Below are positions 1-6,277 of a stretch of 10,459 nt of DNA, in pieces (positions within the stretch are counted from its first letter, which is position 1; each line of letters opens with the position of its first letter). Position numbers and translations under genes: made by a program. The stretch is from positions 1 through 10,459 of the forward strand of contig CAZLBV010000311.1 in NCBI GenBank assembly GCA_964557845.1, given 5' to 3'. The stretch comes from CAZLBV01 sp964557845 (GTDB lineage: Bacteria > Acidobacteriota > Aminicenantia > Aminicenantales > Aminicenantaceae). The notes under the pieces are model-generated. The model searched no databases, was not told where the DNA came from, and worked only from the letters and a program-made list of their open reading frames with translations.

Positions 1-461
1 GTATGATGGAAACCGTTGCCCTTATCATCAGCGCACTTTCTTTCGGGGGGATCATGGAACGAACCGGCATGCTTCGGGTTCTAGCCGGAGCCCTGCTTAA
101 AAGAGTGAAAAGAACTGGTTCTCTAGTGGCTACTACGGTATTCAGCTGTATCGCGATGAATGCCATTGCCGCCGACCAGTTTATCGCCATCGTTGTTCCC
201 GGCAGGATGTATAAAAATGCCTTTGATGCCAAGGGCCTCCATCCGAAAAACCTCTCCCGGGTGCTTGAAAATTCCGGTACTCTCACGTCACCCTTGATCC
301 CCTGGAACAGCTGTGGAGCCTTTATGTCGGCCACATTGGGGATCAGCGCTTTTGTCTACCTTCCATATGCTTTTTTGAATTTAACGGTTCCGATCATCTC
401 CATCATCTATGGTTATACCGGTTTTACCATGGAAAAAATAAATAATGATAAATCTTCTTAG
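1..461 (+). CDS. nhaC: Na+/H+ antiporter, NhaC family (C-terminal part, cut by window start)
   Basis: This is the C-terminal ~152 residues of an NhaC-type secondary transporter that exchanges Na+ for H+ at the cytoplasmic membrane and supports pH and sodium homeostasis. The frame (codons from base 3) is open to the left edge, and NhaC proteins are usually about 450-500 residues, so the 5' two thirds lie outside the window; the Met at base 3 is probably internal. Visible family features are the hydrophobic helix ending in GGIMERTGML, the conserved AADQFIAIVVPGRMY stretch, a SGTLTSPLIPWNSCGAFM stretch matching the NhaC 'SPLIPWN' core, and a final hydrophobic segment before a short polar tail with a TAG stop. 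The family call is secure. Substrate preference is inferred from the family, and some relatives exchange malate/lactate. Confidence 0.85.
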   Translation, partial: MMETVALIISALSFGGIMERTGMLRVLAGALLKRVKRTGSLVATTVFSCIAMNAIAADQFIAIVVPGRMYKNAFDAKGLHPKNLSRVLENSGTLTSPLIPWNSCGAFMSATLGISAFVYLPYAFLNLTVPIISIIYGYTGFTMEKINNDKSS

Positions 462-526
462 AGAAAGAATAGAAATTTTTCAAGAATAAAATCAATCGAA
501 AGCAGAAAAAAGTTCCTCGGATTGTT

Positions 527-853
527 ATGAAAAGTCCAAAGAAAACAAAAAACAGCATGAATGAGGATGAACCTGTTGTCGTTCCTATTGACGGCGTGCT
601 TGATTTGCATACCTTCAATCCCAGAGAAGTAAAAGACCTGGTTCCTGAATATTTAGAGGAATGCCGGAAACGCGGGATATATCACGTACGGATCATCCAC
701 GGCAAGGGAACCGGGACGCTTAAAAGTATTGTCGAGAGCCTGCTTAAAAAAAATCCGGCAGTGGCTGAGTTTAAAACTGCCGGCTTAGGCGGCGGCAGCT
801 GGGGAGCCACTGAGGTCATCCTGCGCCGTGGAATTTCGGACAATTCAGATTGA
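527..853 (+). CDS. Small stand-alone Smr (MutS2 C-terminal-type) domain protein
   Basis: A 108-residue protein that is almost entirely one Smr domain, the nuclease/nucleic-acid-binding fold found at the C-terminus of MutS2 and as short single-domain proteins. The DLHTF motif at residues 26-30 corresponds to the family DLH motif. HGKGTG at 58-63 is the second signature, and GGGSWGATEVIL near 88-99 is the conserved Gly-rich end of the fold. The first ~20 residues are Lys-rich, then acidic. The start at 527 has no clear Shine-Dalgarno sequence. An in-frame ATG at 557 is an alternative, and an in-frame stop at 470-472 limits extension upstream. It follows the antiporter gene by 65 nt on the same strand and may be read from that transcript. 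Nucleic-acid binding or nicking is known for the family; the target of this protein is unknown. Confidence 0.85.
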   Translation: MKSPKKTKNSMNEDEPVVVPIDGVLDLHTFNPREVKDLVPEYLEECRKRGIYHVRIIHGKGTGTLKSIVESLLKKNPAVAEFKTAGLGGGSWGATEVILRRGISDNSD

Positions 854-998
854 CGGCGTTATTTAAAAATTAGACACTTGAATAATCCAGGCTAAATCAA
901 TCTGCAGGACTTTTTTTGTGAGCAGCGATGCACAGAAATGCAAAGCAATTTAGTGCAGAATATCTTTTATCCCGGTACTATTTTACCTGATACTATTT
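854..998. other. Convergent intergenic gap (smr gene / helicase gene)
   Basis: A 145-bp space where two transcription units converge. It holds a T7 run (912-918) on the + strand and a short imperfect direct repeat, TACTATTTTA at 976-985 and TACTATTTTT at 991-1000, next to the helicase stop. I could not draw a stable GC-rich hairpin before the T-run, so no Rho-independent terminator is called. No additional gene was seen. Confidence 0.4.
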
Positions 999-2258
999 TT
1001 ATAGAGCTGGTCTTCTGGCTGAGTTTCTTACGTTATTTCTTGGTCTGAAGTTGGAACGGCTTGTCTTACTTGAACGATTTTGATGTGATCGTTTTGTTGA
1101 GCGGTATCCATTACAACTCATATCTGTGGCATAAAGATCAAAATCAGCCTGTTGAACCGGAATGTTCATGCCGATGAAAGATTCGATGGCGTCAAGATGA
1201 TCCCCTTTACCTTCACTGACAAAGGATATGGCTTTGCCGGAGTTTCCGGCCCGGCCAGTCATGCCGATCCGGTGCACATAATTTTCGCAGTCCTGGGGGA
1301 TATCATAGTTGATGACCATTTCCAGATTATCGATATGGAGTCCCCGGGCAGCCACATCAGTGGCCACCAGAAAAGCGAATTTTCCTGAGGAAAAATCCTC
1401 AATGATCTTCATTCTTCTACGTTGGGGAAGGTCTCCGGTCAAGGATTGGCTGCGATAACCATTGGATTTTAATCTTTGGGAAAGACGTGATGCAGCATGC
1501 CGGGTATTGGAAAATATCAACGCATTCTGCGGTTTTTGGGATTTGAGGATCCCCAGCATGAGATTCATCTTAATATGACTTTTAACGTGATAAAGCTCCT
1601 GTTGTATAGATTCAACTGTGATCCGTTCAGGAGTTATCACTATAAAAATAGGATGGTTCATATATTTTGCTGCGATCTCCCGGGAAAAACGGTTCAATGT
1701 GGCGCTAAACAGCATATTCTGTCTGAATTTATGGGGAGGCATCTTTTCGATCAATTTTTTTATATCAGGAAGAAAACCCATATCAAACAAACGGTCCGCT
1801 TCATCGATGACCAGAATCCCGATATCTTTCAGTTTCAGGTAGCCTCTTTGATTGAGATCTATCAATCTTCCTGGGGTTCCGATAATAATATCGACACCTT
1901 TTTTTAGGGATGAAAGTTGGTGGAAATAACCAACTCCTCCGTAAAAACTGCCGATCGAAAGTCCCAGATGATAGTTTAAAAGATGCGCTTCTTTTTCAAT
2001 CTGAACAGCAAGTTCACGGGTCGGGGCCAAGATCAGGGCTTTTTTTCTTGGTAAATTTTTATCTTGATCTAAACACTCGAAGATTGTGATCAGGAAGGCG
2101 GCTGTTTTTCCGGTTCCTGTCTGTGATTGAACAGCCACATCTTTTCCCTGAAGTGTCTGAGCAAGAGTTTTTTCCTGGACAGAAGTCATTTCTTGATACC
2201 CTCTATCCTTGATCCCATGCGCAAGGCTGGGATTAATCGTTAATTTATTAAAGTTCAT
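999..2258 (-). CDS. DEAD-box ATP-dependent RNA helicase
   Basis: A cytoplasmic ATP-dependent RNA-unwinding protein of the RhlE/CsdA-like bacterial DEAD-box group, 419 residues, involved by family in ribosome assembly, cold adaptation or mRNA turnover. All core motifs appear in order: Q motif (Gln28), motif I SQTGTGKT (45-52), PTRELA (79-84), TPGR (128-131), DEAD (152-155), SAT (185-187), FSNT (249-252), motif V VATDVAARG (298-306) and motif VI HRIGMTGR (329-336). Motif VI is unusual: the consensus is HRIGRTGR, and residue 333 is Met (ATG codon, + strand 1260-1262) instead of Arg. The tail from ~387 is Arg/Ser/Asn-rich, a typical flexible RNA-binding extension. The start is supported by an AGGAT-like site just upstream. 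It lies 144 nt downstream of lepA on the same strand. The exact subfamily (rhlE, csdA/deaD, rhlB) cannot be settled by eye. Confidence 0.93.
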   Translation of the reverse strand: MNFNKLTINPSLAHGIKDRGYQEMTSVQEKTLAQTLQGKDVAVQSQTGTGKTAAFLITIFECLDQDKNLPRKKALILAPTRELAVQIEKEAHLLNYHLGLSIGSFYGGVGYFHQLSSLKKGVDIIIGTPGRLIDLNQRGYLKLKDIGILVIDEADRLFDMGFLPDIKKLIEKMPPHKFRQNMLFSATLNRFSREIAAKYMNHPIFIVITPERITVESIQQELYHVKSHIKMNLMLGILKSQKPQNALIFSNTRHAASRLSQRLKSNGYRSQSLTGDLPQRRRMKIIEDFSSGKFAFLVATDVAARGLHIDNLEMVINYDIPQDCENYVHRIGMTGRAGNSGKAISFVSEGKGDHLDAIESFIGMNIPVQQADFDLYATDMSCNGYRSTKRSHQNRSSKTSRSNFRPRNNVRNSARRPAL

Positions 2259-2340
2259 TATCTATCCTATTTTATTGAATTGATATATGGGAGGTAATGT
2301 CGGACGAAATAAATATATGTAAAGAAATAAATCGTTTTGA

Positions 2341-2394
2341 CTATTTACAACCGAATAATCTAAAAAGTAGTCTACCATTTCCAGGTGTAAATAG
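2341..2394. repeat. Inverted repeat in lepA-helicase gap
   Basis: CTATTTAC (2341-2348) and GTAAATAG (2387-2394) are perfect 8-bp inverted arms about 38 nt apart, with a smaller inner odd palindrome GTAG-T-CTAC between them. The arms lie just after the lepA stop and upstream of the helicase start. They could form a cruciform/operator or a weak end-of-transcript structure. They are AT-rich, and the spacer is long for a stable hairpin. Confidence 0.35.
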
Positions 2395-2402
2395 CAAGAA
2401 GA

Positions 2403-4199
2403 TTACTTGTCATCCGTTTTCAGTACAGCGGCAAAAGCGCTCTGTGGGATCATAACGGCTCCGACCATCTTCATGCGTTTCTTTCCCTTTTTCTGCTTTT
2501 TGAGGAGTTTCTGTTTTCGAGTGACGTCCCCTCCGTATAGCTTAGCAGTCACATCTTTTCTGTAGGGAGAGATCGTGGATCTTGAGATGATAGTGCCGCC
2601 GACGGCTCCTTGAATAGCTATTTTGAACTGGTGCCTGGGGATCTCATCTTTAAGCCGGTCGCAGATCTTTACTCCCCAGTCTCTGGCCTTATCCCGATGG
2701 ACAATAAGGGATAAAGCATCGACCCTTTCTCCATTGACCAGTATATCCAGCCGTACCAGATCGCTTATTCTATAATCGATTAATTCATAGTCAAATGATC
2801 CATATCCCTGGGTTATCGTCTTGAGGGTGTCGTAGAAGTCATAGATGACTTCGGCCAGCGGCATGTCCATGATAAGTTCGATGCGCCCCGGTGTCGGGTA
2901 AATGGTGCGAGGATTGCTTCCCCGGCGGGATAGACAGAGTTTCATGACTATGCCCATATATTGTTCCGGGAAAAGCAGAGATGCTTTGATATACGGCTCC
3001 TCTGTTCTTTGGATCTGTGAAGGATCCGGATAGTACTGGGGATTGTCAATGGTGAGTGTTTCCCCATTTTTGAGGGTGAATTTGTACTGCACACTGGGTA
3101 CGGTCATGACGATCGACTGGTCATATTCTCTGTCCAGGCGCTGCTGAAATATCTCCAGATGCAGGAGCCCAAGGAAACCGCACCGGAATCCCTGCCCCAA
3201 AGCTGCGGACGAGTCTTTCTGGTATGTCAGGGAAGCATCATTGAGTTCATATTTTTCCAGGGCTTCGCGCAGTGACTGGTATTCATCCGAAGCCATGGGA
3301 TAAATGGAAGAGAAAACCACGGATTTGGCTTGTTTAAAACCGGCCAATGGCTCTGCAGTGGGATCTACATCCAGGGTGATGGTGTCTCCAATTCTGGTAT
3401 CACCCAATTTCTTGATGCCGGCTGTGATGTATCCCACTTCCCCGGCAGAAAGGTTTGCTTTGGGCTTTCGTATTAGCTGGAAAAGGCCGACTTCTTCCAC
3501 TTTGTAGGTAGCTCCATTGGACAGCATGCGGATGATATCACCATGTTTCACACACCCCTCAAAAATGCGGCACGCGATGATGGATCCACGATACGAGTCA
3601 TACTGCGCGTCAAAGATAAGGGATTTGAGCTGTGCAGAGGCGCTGCCTTCTGGAGGCGGTATATGTTGGACAATGGCTTCAAAAATTTCACTCACTCCGG
3701 TTCCTTCTTTGGCGGAACACAGGATGGCCATGTCCGGATCGAGCCCCAGCTCGTTTTCAATCTGTTCTTTGGTCCTGTCTATATCTGCGGAGATGAGGTC
3801 TATCTTGTTTATTACAGGGATAATAGTCAGGTCATGTTCCATGGCCATATACAGATTAGCAATGGTCTGGGCCTCAACACCCTGGGATGCATCCACCACG
3901 AGGAGAACCCCCTCACAGGAGGCAAGGGCCCGGGAAACCTCATAGGAAAAATCCACATGGCCCGGGGTATCGATCAGATTGAGTTCGTATTCTTCACCTG
4001 AATTATCGATGTAAGGGAGGGTAACTGTCTGGCTCTTGATGGTGATCCCGCGTTCTCTCTCCAATTCCATGGTATCCAGTATTTGATCTCTGAATTCTCT
4101 CTCTGAAACCAAGCCCGATGCCTGGATGAGCCTGTCTGCCAGGGTTGACTTCCCATGATCGATATGGGCTATGATGCTGAAGTTTCTTATATGTAACAT
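2403..4199 (-). CDS. lepA: Elongation factor 4 (LepA), ribosomal back-translocase GTPase
   Basis: A translational GTPase of 598 residues, the usual LepA length, that binds the ribosome and is proposed to back-translocate stalled complexes or to aid 30S biogenesis; it is found in cytoplasm and at the membrane. The G domain shows AHIDHGKST (11-19), the switch I region with RERGITIK (48-55), DTPGH (77-81, including catalytic His81) and NKID (131-134). Domain II, an EF-G-like domain III/V part (LGFRCGFLGLLH-like segment), and the LepA-specific C-terminal domain ending in YGGDVTRKQKLL, a Lys-rich stretch and AVMIPQSAFAAVL follow in order. The start has a GGAAG site 7 nt upstream. It stands alone here, without the lepB signal peptidase gene found beside it in enterobacteria. 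The DEAD-box helicase follows on the same strand. A GC-rich structured element lies in its leader. All key residues are intact. Confidence 0.98.
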   Translation of the reverse strand: MLHIRNFSIIAHIDHGKSTLADRLIQASGLVSEREFRDQILDTMELERERGITIKSQTVTLPYIDNSGEEYELNLIDTPGHVDFSYEVSRALASCEGVLLVVDASQGVEAQTIANLYMAMEHDLTIIPVINKIDLISADIDRTKEQIENELGLDPDMAILCSAKEGTGVSEIFEAIVQHIPPPEGSASAQLKSLIFDAQYDSYRGSIIACRIFEGCVKHGDIIRMLSNGATYKVEEVGLFQLIRKPKANLSAGEVGYITAGIKKLGDTRIGDTITLDVDPTAEPLAGFKQAKSVVFSSIYPMASDEYQSLREALEKYELNDASLTYQKDSSAALGQGFRCGFLGLLHLEIFQQRLDREYDQSIVMTVPSVQYKFTLKNGETLTIDNPQYYPDPSQIQRTEEPYIKASLLFPEQYMGIVMKLCLSRRGSNPRTIYPTPGRIELIMDMPLAEVIYDFYDTLKTITQGYGSFDYELIDYRISDLVRLDILVNGERVDALSLIVHRDKARDWGVKICDRLKDEIPRHQFKIAIQGAVGGTIISRSTISPYRKDVTAKLYGGDVTRKQKLLKKQKKGKKRMKMVGAVMIPQSAFAAVLKTDDK

Positions 4200-4265
4200 T
4201 TAAGTGCTTCCATTTGATCTCTGCGACAAATTCCCTCCGATTTTACATCAATACAGCCCTCACAG

Positions 4266-4320
4266 AGCACCCCCCTCGAGTTTTACTCGAGGGACCATGC
4301 CCGCGTTGCTCCGGGGGGCT
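4266..4320. repeat. GC-rich palindromic element upstream of lepA
   Basis: A 9-bp perfect stem (CCCTCGAGT at 4273-4281, ACTCGAGGG at 4285-4293, loop TTT) lies in an otherwise AT-rich gap. The C6 block 4270-4275 can instead pair with G6 at 4313-4318, extended by GAG/CTC inside and AG/CT outside, which excludes the short hairpin. On the lepA sense strand the element would be in the leader, about 60 nt before the ribosome binding site. No U-tract follows on that strand. On the + strand a T-rich stretch follows (4320-4332), but no + gene precedes it. It could be a REP-like dispersed element or a leader regulatory structure. Confidence 0.55.
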
Positions 4321-4408
4321 TTATGTTCTTTTAGTTGCAGAAGTTTTGGGTAATAGAATTGACCTAAAGCTTAAGCTATAAAATAAATATTCCGGATATA
4401 AATTCAGG

Positions 4409-5521
4409 TTATTTAAGTTCGTTATATCCCCATTCCAGCCACTGCATCACTGCTTCTATATCAGAGGCTTCGGCAGTTGCTCCGCACCAGAAACGCAAAC
4501 CTGGAGGGGCATCACGATAAGAGGCGCAGTCATAGGCTACCTCTTCATCAGCCAGCATTTTCACCAGAGTTTTAAGTTTATCTTCAGGAAGATCAACTGT
4601 CAGACAAACGCTGGTATTAGAGCGGATCTCCTTGGATTCTGCCAGAAAATCGATCCAGTCATGTTTGGCGACAAAATCTTCGATCACCTTCAGGTTGGCT
4701 TCAGTTCGTTGGATCAAGGCCGGCAGGCCGCCGATAGATTCGGCCCAGTTCAAAGCTACCAGATAATCTTCATTAGCCAGCATAGAGGGTGTGTTGATGG
4801 TGGAGCCCTTGAAGATCCCTTCGATCAGCTTGCCCCCTTTGGTCATCCTAAAGATTTTGGGTAAAGGCCAGGGTGGGGTGTAGCTTTCCAGGCGTTCTAC
4901 TGCCCGGGGTGAGATGATCAGCATACCATGTGCGGCTTCTCCACCCATGACTTTCTGCCAGGAATAGGTGATAACATCCAGTTTATGGTAAGGAATCTCC
5001 ATGGCGAAAACTGCAGAAGTGGCGTCACATAGGGTCAAACCCTCTCTATCTTCAGGGATCCAATTTCCGTTTGGAACCTTAACTCCGCTGGTGGTGCCAT
5101 TCCAGGCAAAAACCACGTCATTGCTGAAATCTACCTGGGAAAGGTCCGGTAATTTTCCATAATCTGCTTTAAAAACTCGGGTATTAGGCAGTTTTAATTG
5201 CTTTTCGATGTCTGTAGCCCAGCCTTGACTAAAGGATTCCCAGACCAGGACATCGACTCCACGAGGGCCCAAAAGCGACCACATCGCCATCTCAAAAGCT
5301 CCTGTATCTGAGGCCGGTACGATTCCCACTAAATAATTTTCGGGAAGGCCAAGGATTTTTTTGCTTTTTTCTATAGATTCTTGGAGTTTGGCTTTTCCCA
5401 GAGAGCTTCTGTGTGATCGGCCGAGGGGAGTATCTTTAAGTTCATCCAGGGAAAAGCCTGGATGTTTGGCGCAGGGACCTGAGGAAAAATTGGGGCATTT
5501 AGGTTTAATGGCAGGTTTCAT
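4409..5521 (-). CDS. serC: Phosphoserine aminotransferase (SerC, Methanosarcina/alphaproteobacterial type)
   Basis: A PLP-dependent class V aminotransferase of 370 residues that converts 3-phosphohydroxypyruvate plus glutamate to phosphoserine plus 2-oxoglutarate in cytosolic serine biosynthesis. The N-terminus reads NFSSGPCAKHPGF, then GRSHRSS (34-40; His37-Arg38 fit the phosphate-binding SHR of SerC). Asp166 in LCDATSA fits the PLP pyridine-nitrogen ligand, and Lys190 in YSWQKVMGGE is the likely Schiff-base lysine. NTPS begins at Asn243, and Arg343 in PGLRFWCGAT fits the C-terminal substrate arginine. This pattern resembles the shorter serC subfamily of alphaproteobacteria and Methanosarcina rather than E. 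coli SerC. The start is fixed by AAGGAG 7 nt upstream, and a TTGACA promoter candidate lies about 70 nt upstream. No serA or serB is in the window. Confidence 0.92.
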   Translation of the reverse strand: MKPAIKPKCPNFSSGPCAKHPGFSLDELKDTPLGRSHRSSLGKAKLQESIEKSKKILGLPENYLVGIVPASDTGAFEMAMWSLLGPRGVDVLVWESFSQGWATDIEKQLKLPNTRVFKADYGKLPDLSQVDFSNDVVFAWNGTTSGVKVPNGNWIPEDREGLTLCDATSAVFAMEIPYHKLDVITYSWQKVMGGEAAHGMLIISPRAVERLESYTPPWPLPKIFRMTKGGKLIEGIFKGSTINTPSMLANEDYLVALNWAESIGGLPALIQRTEANLKVIEDFVAKHDWIDFLAESKEIRSNTSVCLTVDLPEDKLKTLVKMLADEEVAYDCASYRDAPPGLRFWCGATAEASDIEAVMQWLEWGYNELK

Positions 5522-5568
5522 AAAATATCTCCTTTATGTATGATTCCAATATTTTAATGTAAGAGATT

Positions 5569-5597
5569 ACAATAATTTAAAGAGGTTATCCTGTCAA
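5569..5597 (-). promoter_or_regulatory. Predicted sigma-70-type promoter for serC
   Basis: On the minus strand a perfect TTGACA (5592-5597) is followed after 17 nt by TATTGT (5569-5574). This would start transcription about 40 nt before the serC ATG. The -35 box and spacing are ideal; the -10 matches 4 of 6 consensus bases. A 5-bp hairpin (ATCCT/AGGAT) overlaps the -35 region. Confidence 0.5.
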
Positions 5598-5689
5598 TAG
5601 GATTGATTGAGGGGAGAGAAAGGTGCCCCCATAAATCTATTAATTTTACTTGGACTATTATATATATGACTGAAATTAAATGAATTAGT

Positions 5690-6094
5690 TCAGTAATTTA
5701 CTTTACGGGGAAGTTTCTTTGCTTGTTTCACCCAGTCAGTTACTTCTGTCAGTGCAGGCGGTCTGCGTACCAGTTTCTTTTTGGCGTTGACCTCTTCGAT
5801 CTTCTGGTGGAGATTTTCGGGATTTCTTTGGGCTAATTCGGGAACGGTGTCAACCCCGGTGGCTTCAAGCAGGTCAGAATATTCTTCACCGACACCTTTG
5901 ATCCGGAAAAGATCCGCCATGTTGACCCACCGGAGGATCTTCTTTTCGCTAATCCCTGTGGCGGCTGCTATTTTCTTGCGGCCGGTAGGAGTTGACCCTG
6001 CTTTTAAAAGGTCATCGGTAGTCTTGAAACCGGCAGCTTTAAGTTTTTCCTTGTAGGTTTTCGCGATGCCTTCCAATTCTTCTAACATTGCCAT
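5690..6094 (-). CDS. DUF4332 helix-hairpin-helix-type protein
   Basis: A 134-residue cytosolic protein of the DUF4332 type. It is largely helical with no signal peptide or membrane segment. The first half contains YKEKLKAAGFKTTDDLLKAG followed by TGRKKIAAATGISEKKILRWVN. The second half has FRIKGVGEEYSDLLEATGVDTVPELA, a typical helix-hairpin-helix turn (IKGVGEEYSDLL, about residues 64-75) as seen in DNA-binding and ruler-type HhH proteins. The C-terminus is basic (KKKLVRR, KKLPRKV). ATG 6094 is chosen over the in-frame ATG at 6088 because AGGAGGG lies 5 nt upstream. It appears to be its own transcription unit with a strong promoter candidate and palindromes upstream. DNA or nucleic-acid binding is inferred from the HhH turns; the cellular role of DUF4332 proteins is not established. 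Confidence 0.85.
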   Translation of the reverse strand: MAMLEELEGIAKTYKEKLKAAGFKTTDDLLKAGSTPTGRKKIAAATGISEKKILRWVNMADLFRIKGVGEEYSDLLEATGVDTVPELAQRNPENLHQKIEEVNAKKKLVRRPPALTEVTDWVKQAKKLPRKVNY

Positions 6095-6130
6095 TGTTTC
6101 CCTCCTGTTAAATCATGATTAAGATTCGAT

Positions 6131-6161
6131 CTGAATATATTTTGGTTCAAATATATTTCAG
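6131..6161. repeat. Imperfect 14-bp AT-rich inverted repeat in DUF4332 leader
   Basis: CTGAATATATTTTG (6131-6144) pairs with CAAATATATTTCAG (6148-6161) across the loop GTT, with single-base bulges at 6141 and 6158. It lies between the predicted promoter and the ribosome binding site of the DUF4332 gene, so it may be an operator or an RNA hairpin in the leader. Confidence 0.5.
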
Positions 6162-6173
6162 TTCCTTGACATA

Positions 6174-6189
6174 TATTAATATATTAATA
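6174..6189. repeat. Perfect 16-bp AT palindrome TATTAATATATTAATA
   Basis: The 16 bases read identically on both strands. The right end overlaps the predicted -10 box of the DUF4332 promoter, which would suit an operator for a dimeric repressor. Pure A/T sequence is also common by chance in AT-rich gaps, so function is inferred from the placement. Confidence 0.5.
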
Positions 6190-6212
6190 CTTTTTAGTTG
6201 CTTACTTGTCAA
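6184..6212 (-). promoter_or_regulatory. Predicted promoter for DUF4332 gene
   Basis: On the minus strand TTGACA (6207-6212) is followed after exactly 17 nt by TATTAA (6184-6189). Transcription would start near 6177, leaving a leader of about 80 nt that includes the imperfect inverted repeat at 6131-6161. A second TTGACA faces the other way at 6166-6171 on the + strand, but no good -10 at correct spacing follows it. Confidence 0.55.
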
Positions 6213-6277
6213 GTTTTTGCAAAATACTGATACTGATATTAGATTCTTTTGATCGCTATTTCAACCTTAAATAGATC

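Noticed and set aside
3517..4001. Two long open frames on the + strand opposite lepA.
   Set aside because: lepA is complete and conserved on the minus strand across this stretch; the opposite frames are low-complexity shadows without a ribosome binding site.
4291..4301. On the minus strand GGCATGGTCCC is identical to a stretch of the genomic HDV ribozyme, raising an HDV-like ribozyme.
   Set aside because: The sequence downstream cannot complete the fold: no strand complementary to the preceding GCGGGC follows the hairpin, and no P2 closing strand with the catalytic-C joining region is present.
4266..4332. Rho-independent terminator on the + strand (G6 stem followed by T-rich sequence).
   Set aside because: No + strand gene lies upstream, and on the minus strand, where the genes run, there is no U-tract after the stem.
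6166..6190. A + strand promoter starting with TTGACA facing the hydrolase 3' end.
   Set aside because: No acceptable -10 at 16-18 nt and no + strand gene downstream.
6224..6238. Short tandem repeat ATACTG in the gap after the hydrolase gene.
   Set aside because: Only about two and a half copies, too few to indicate a functional or mobile repeat.
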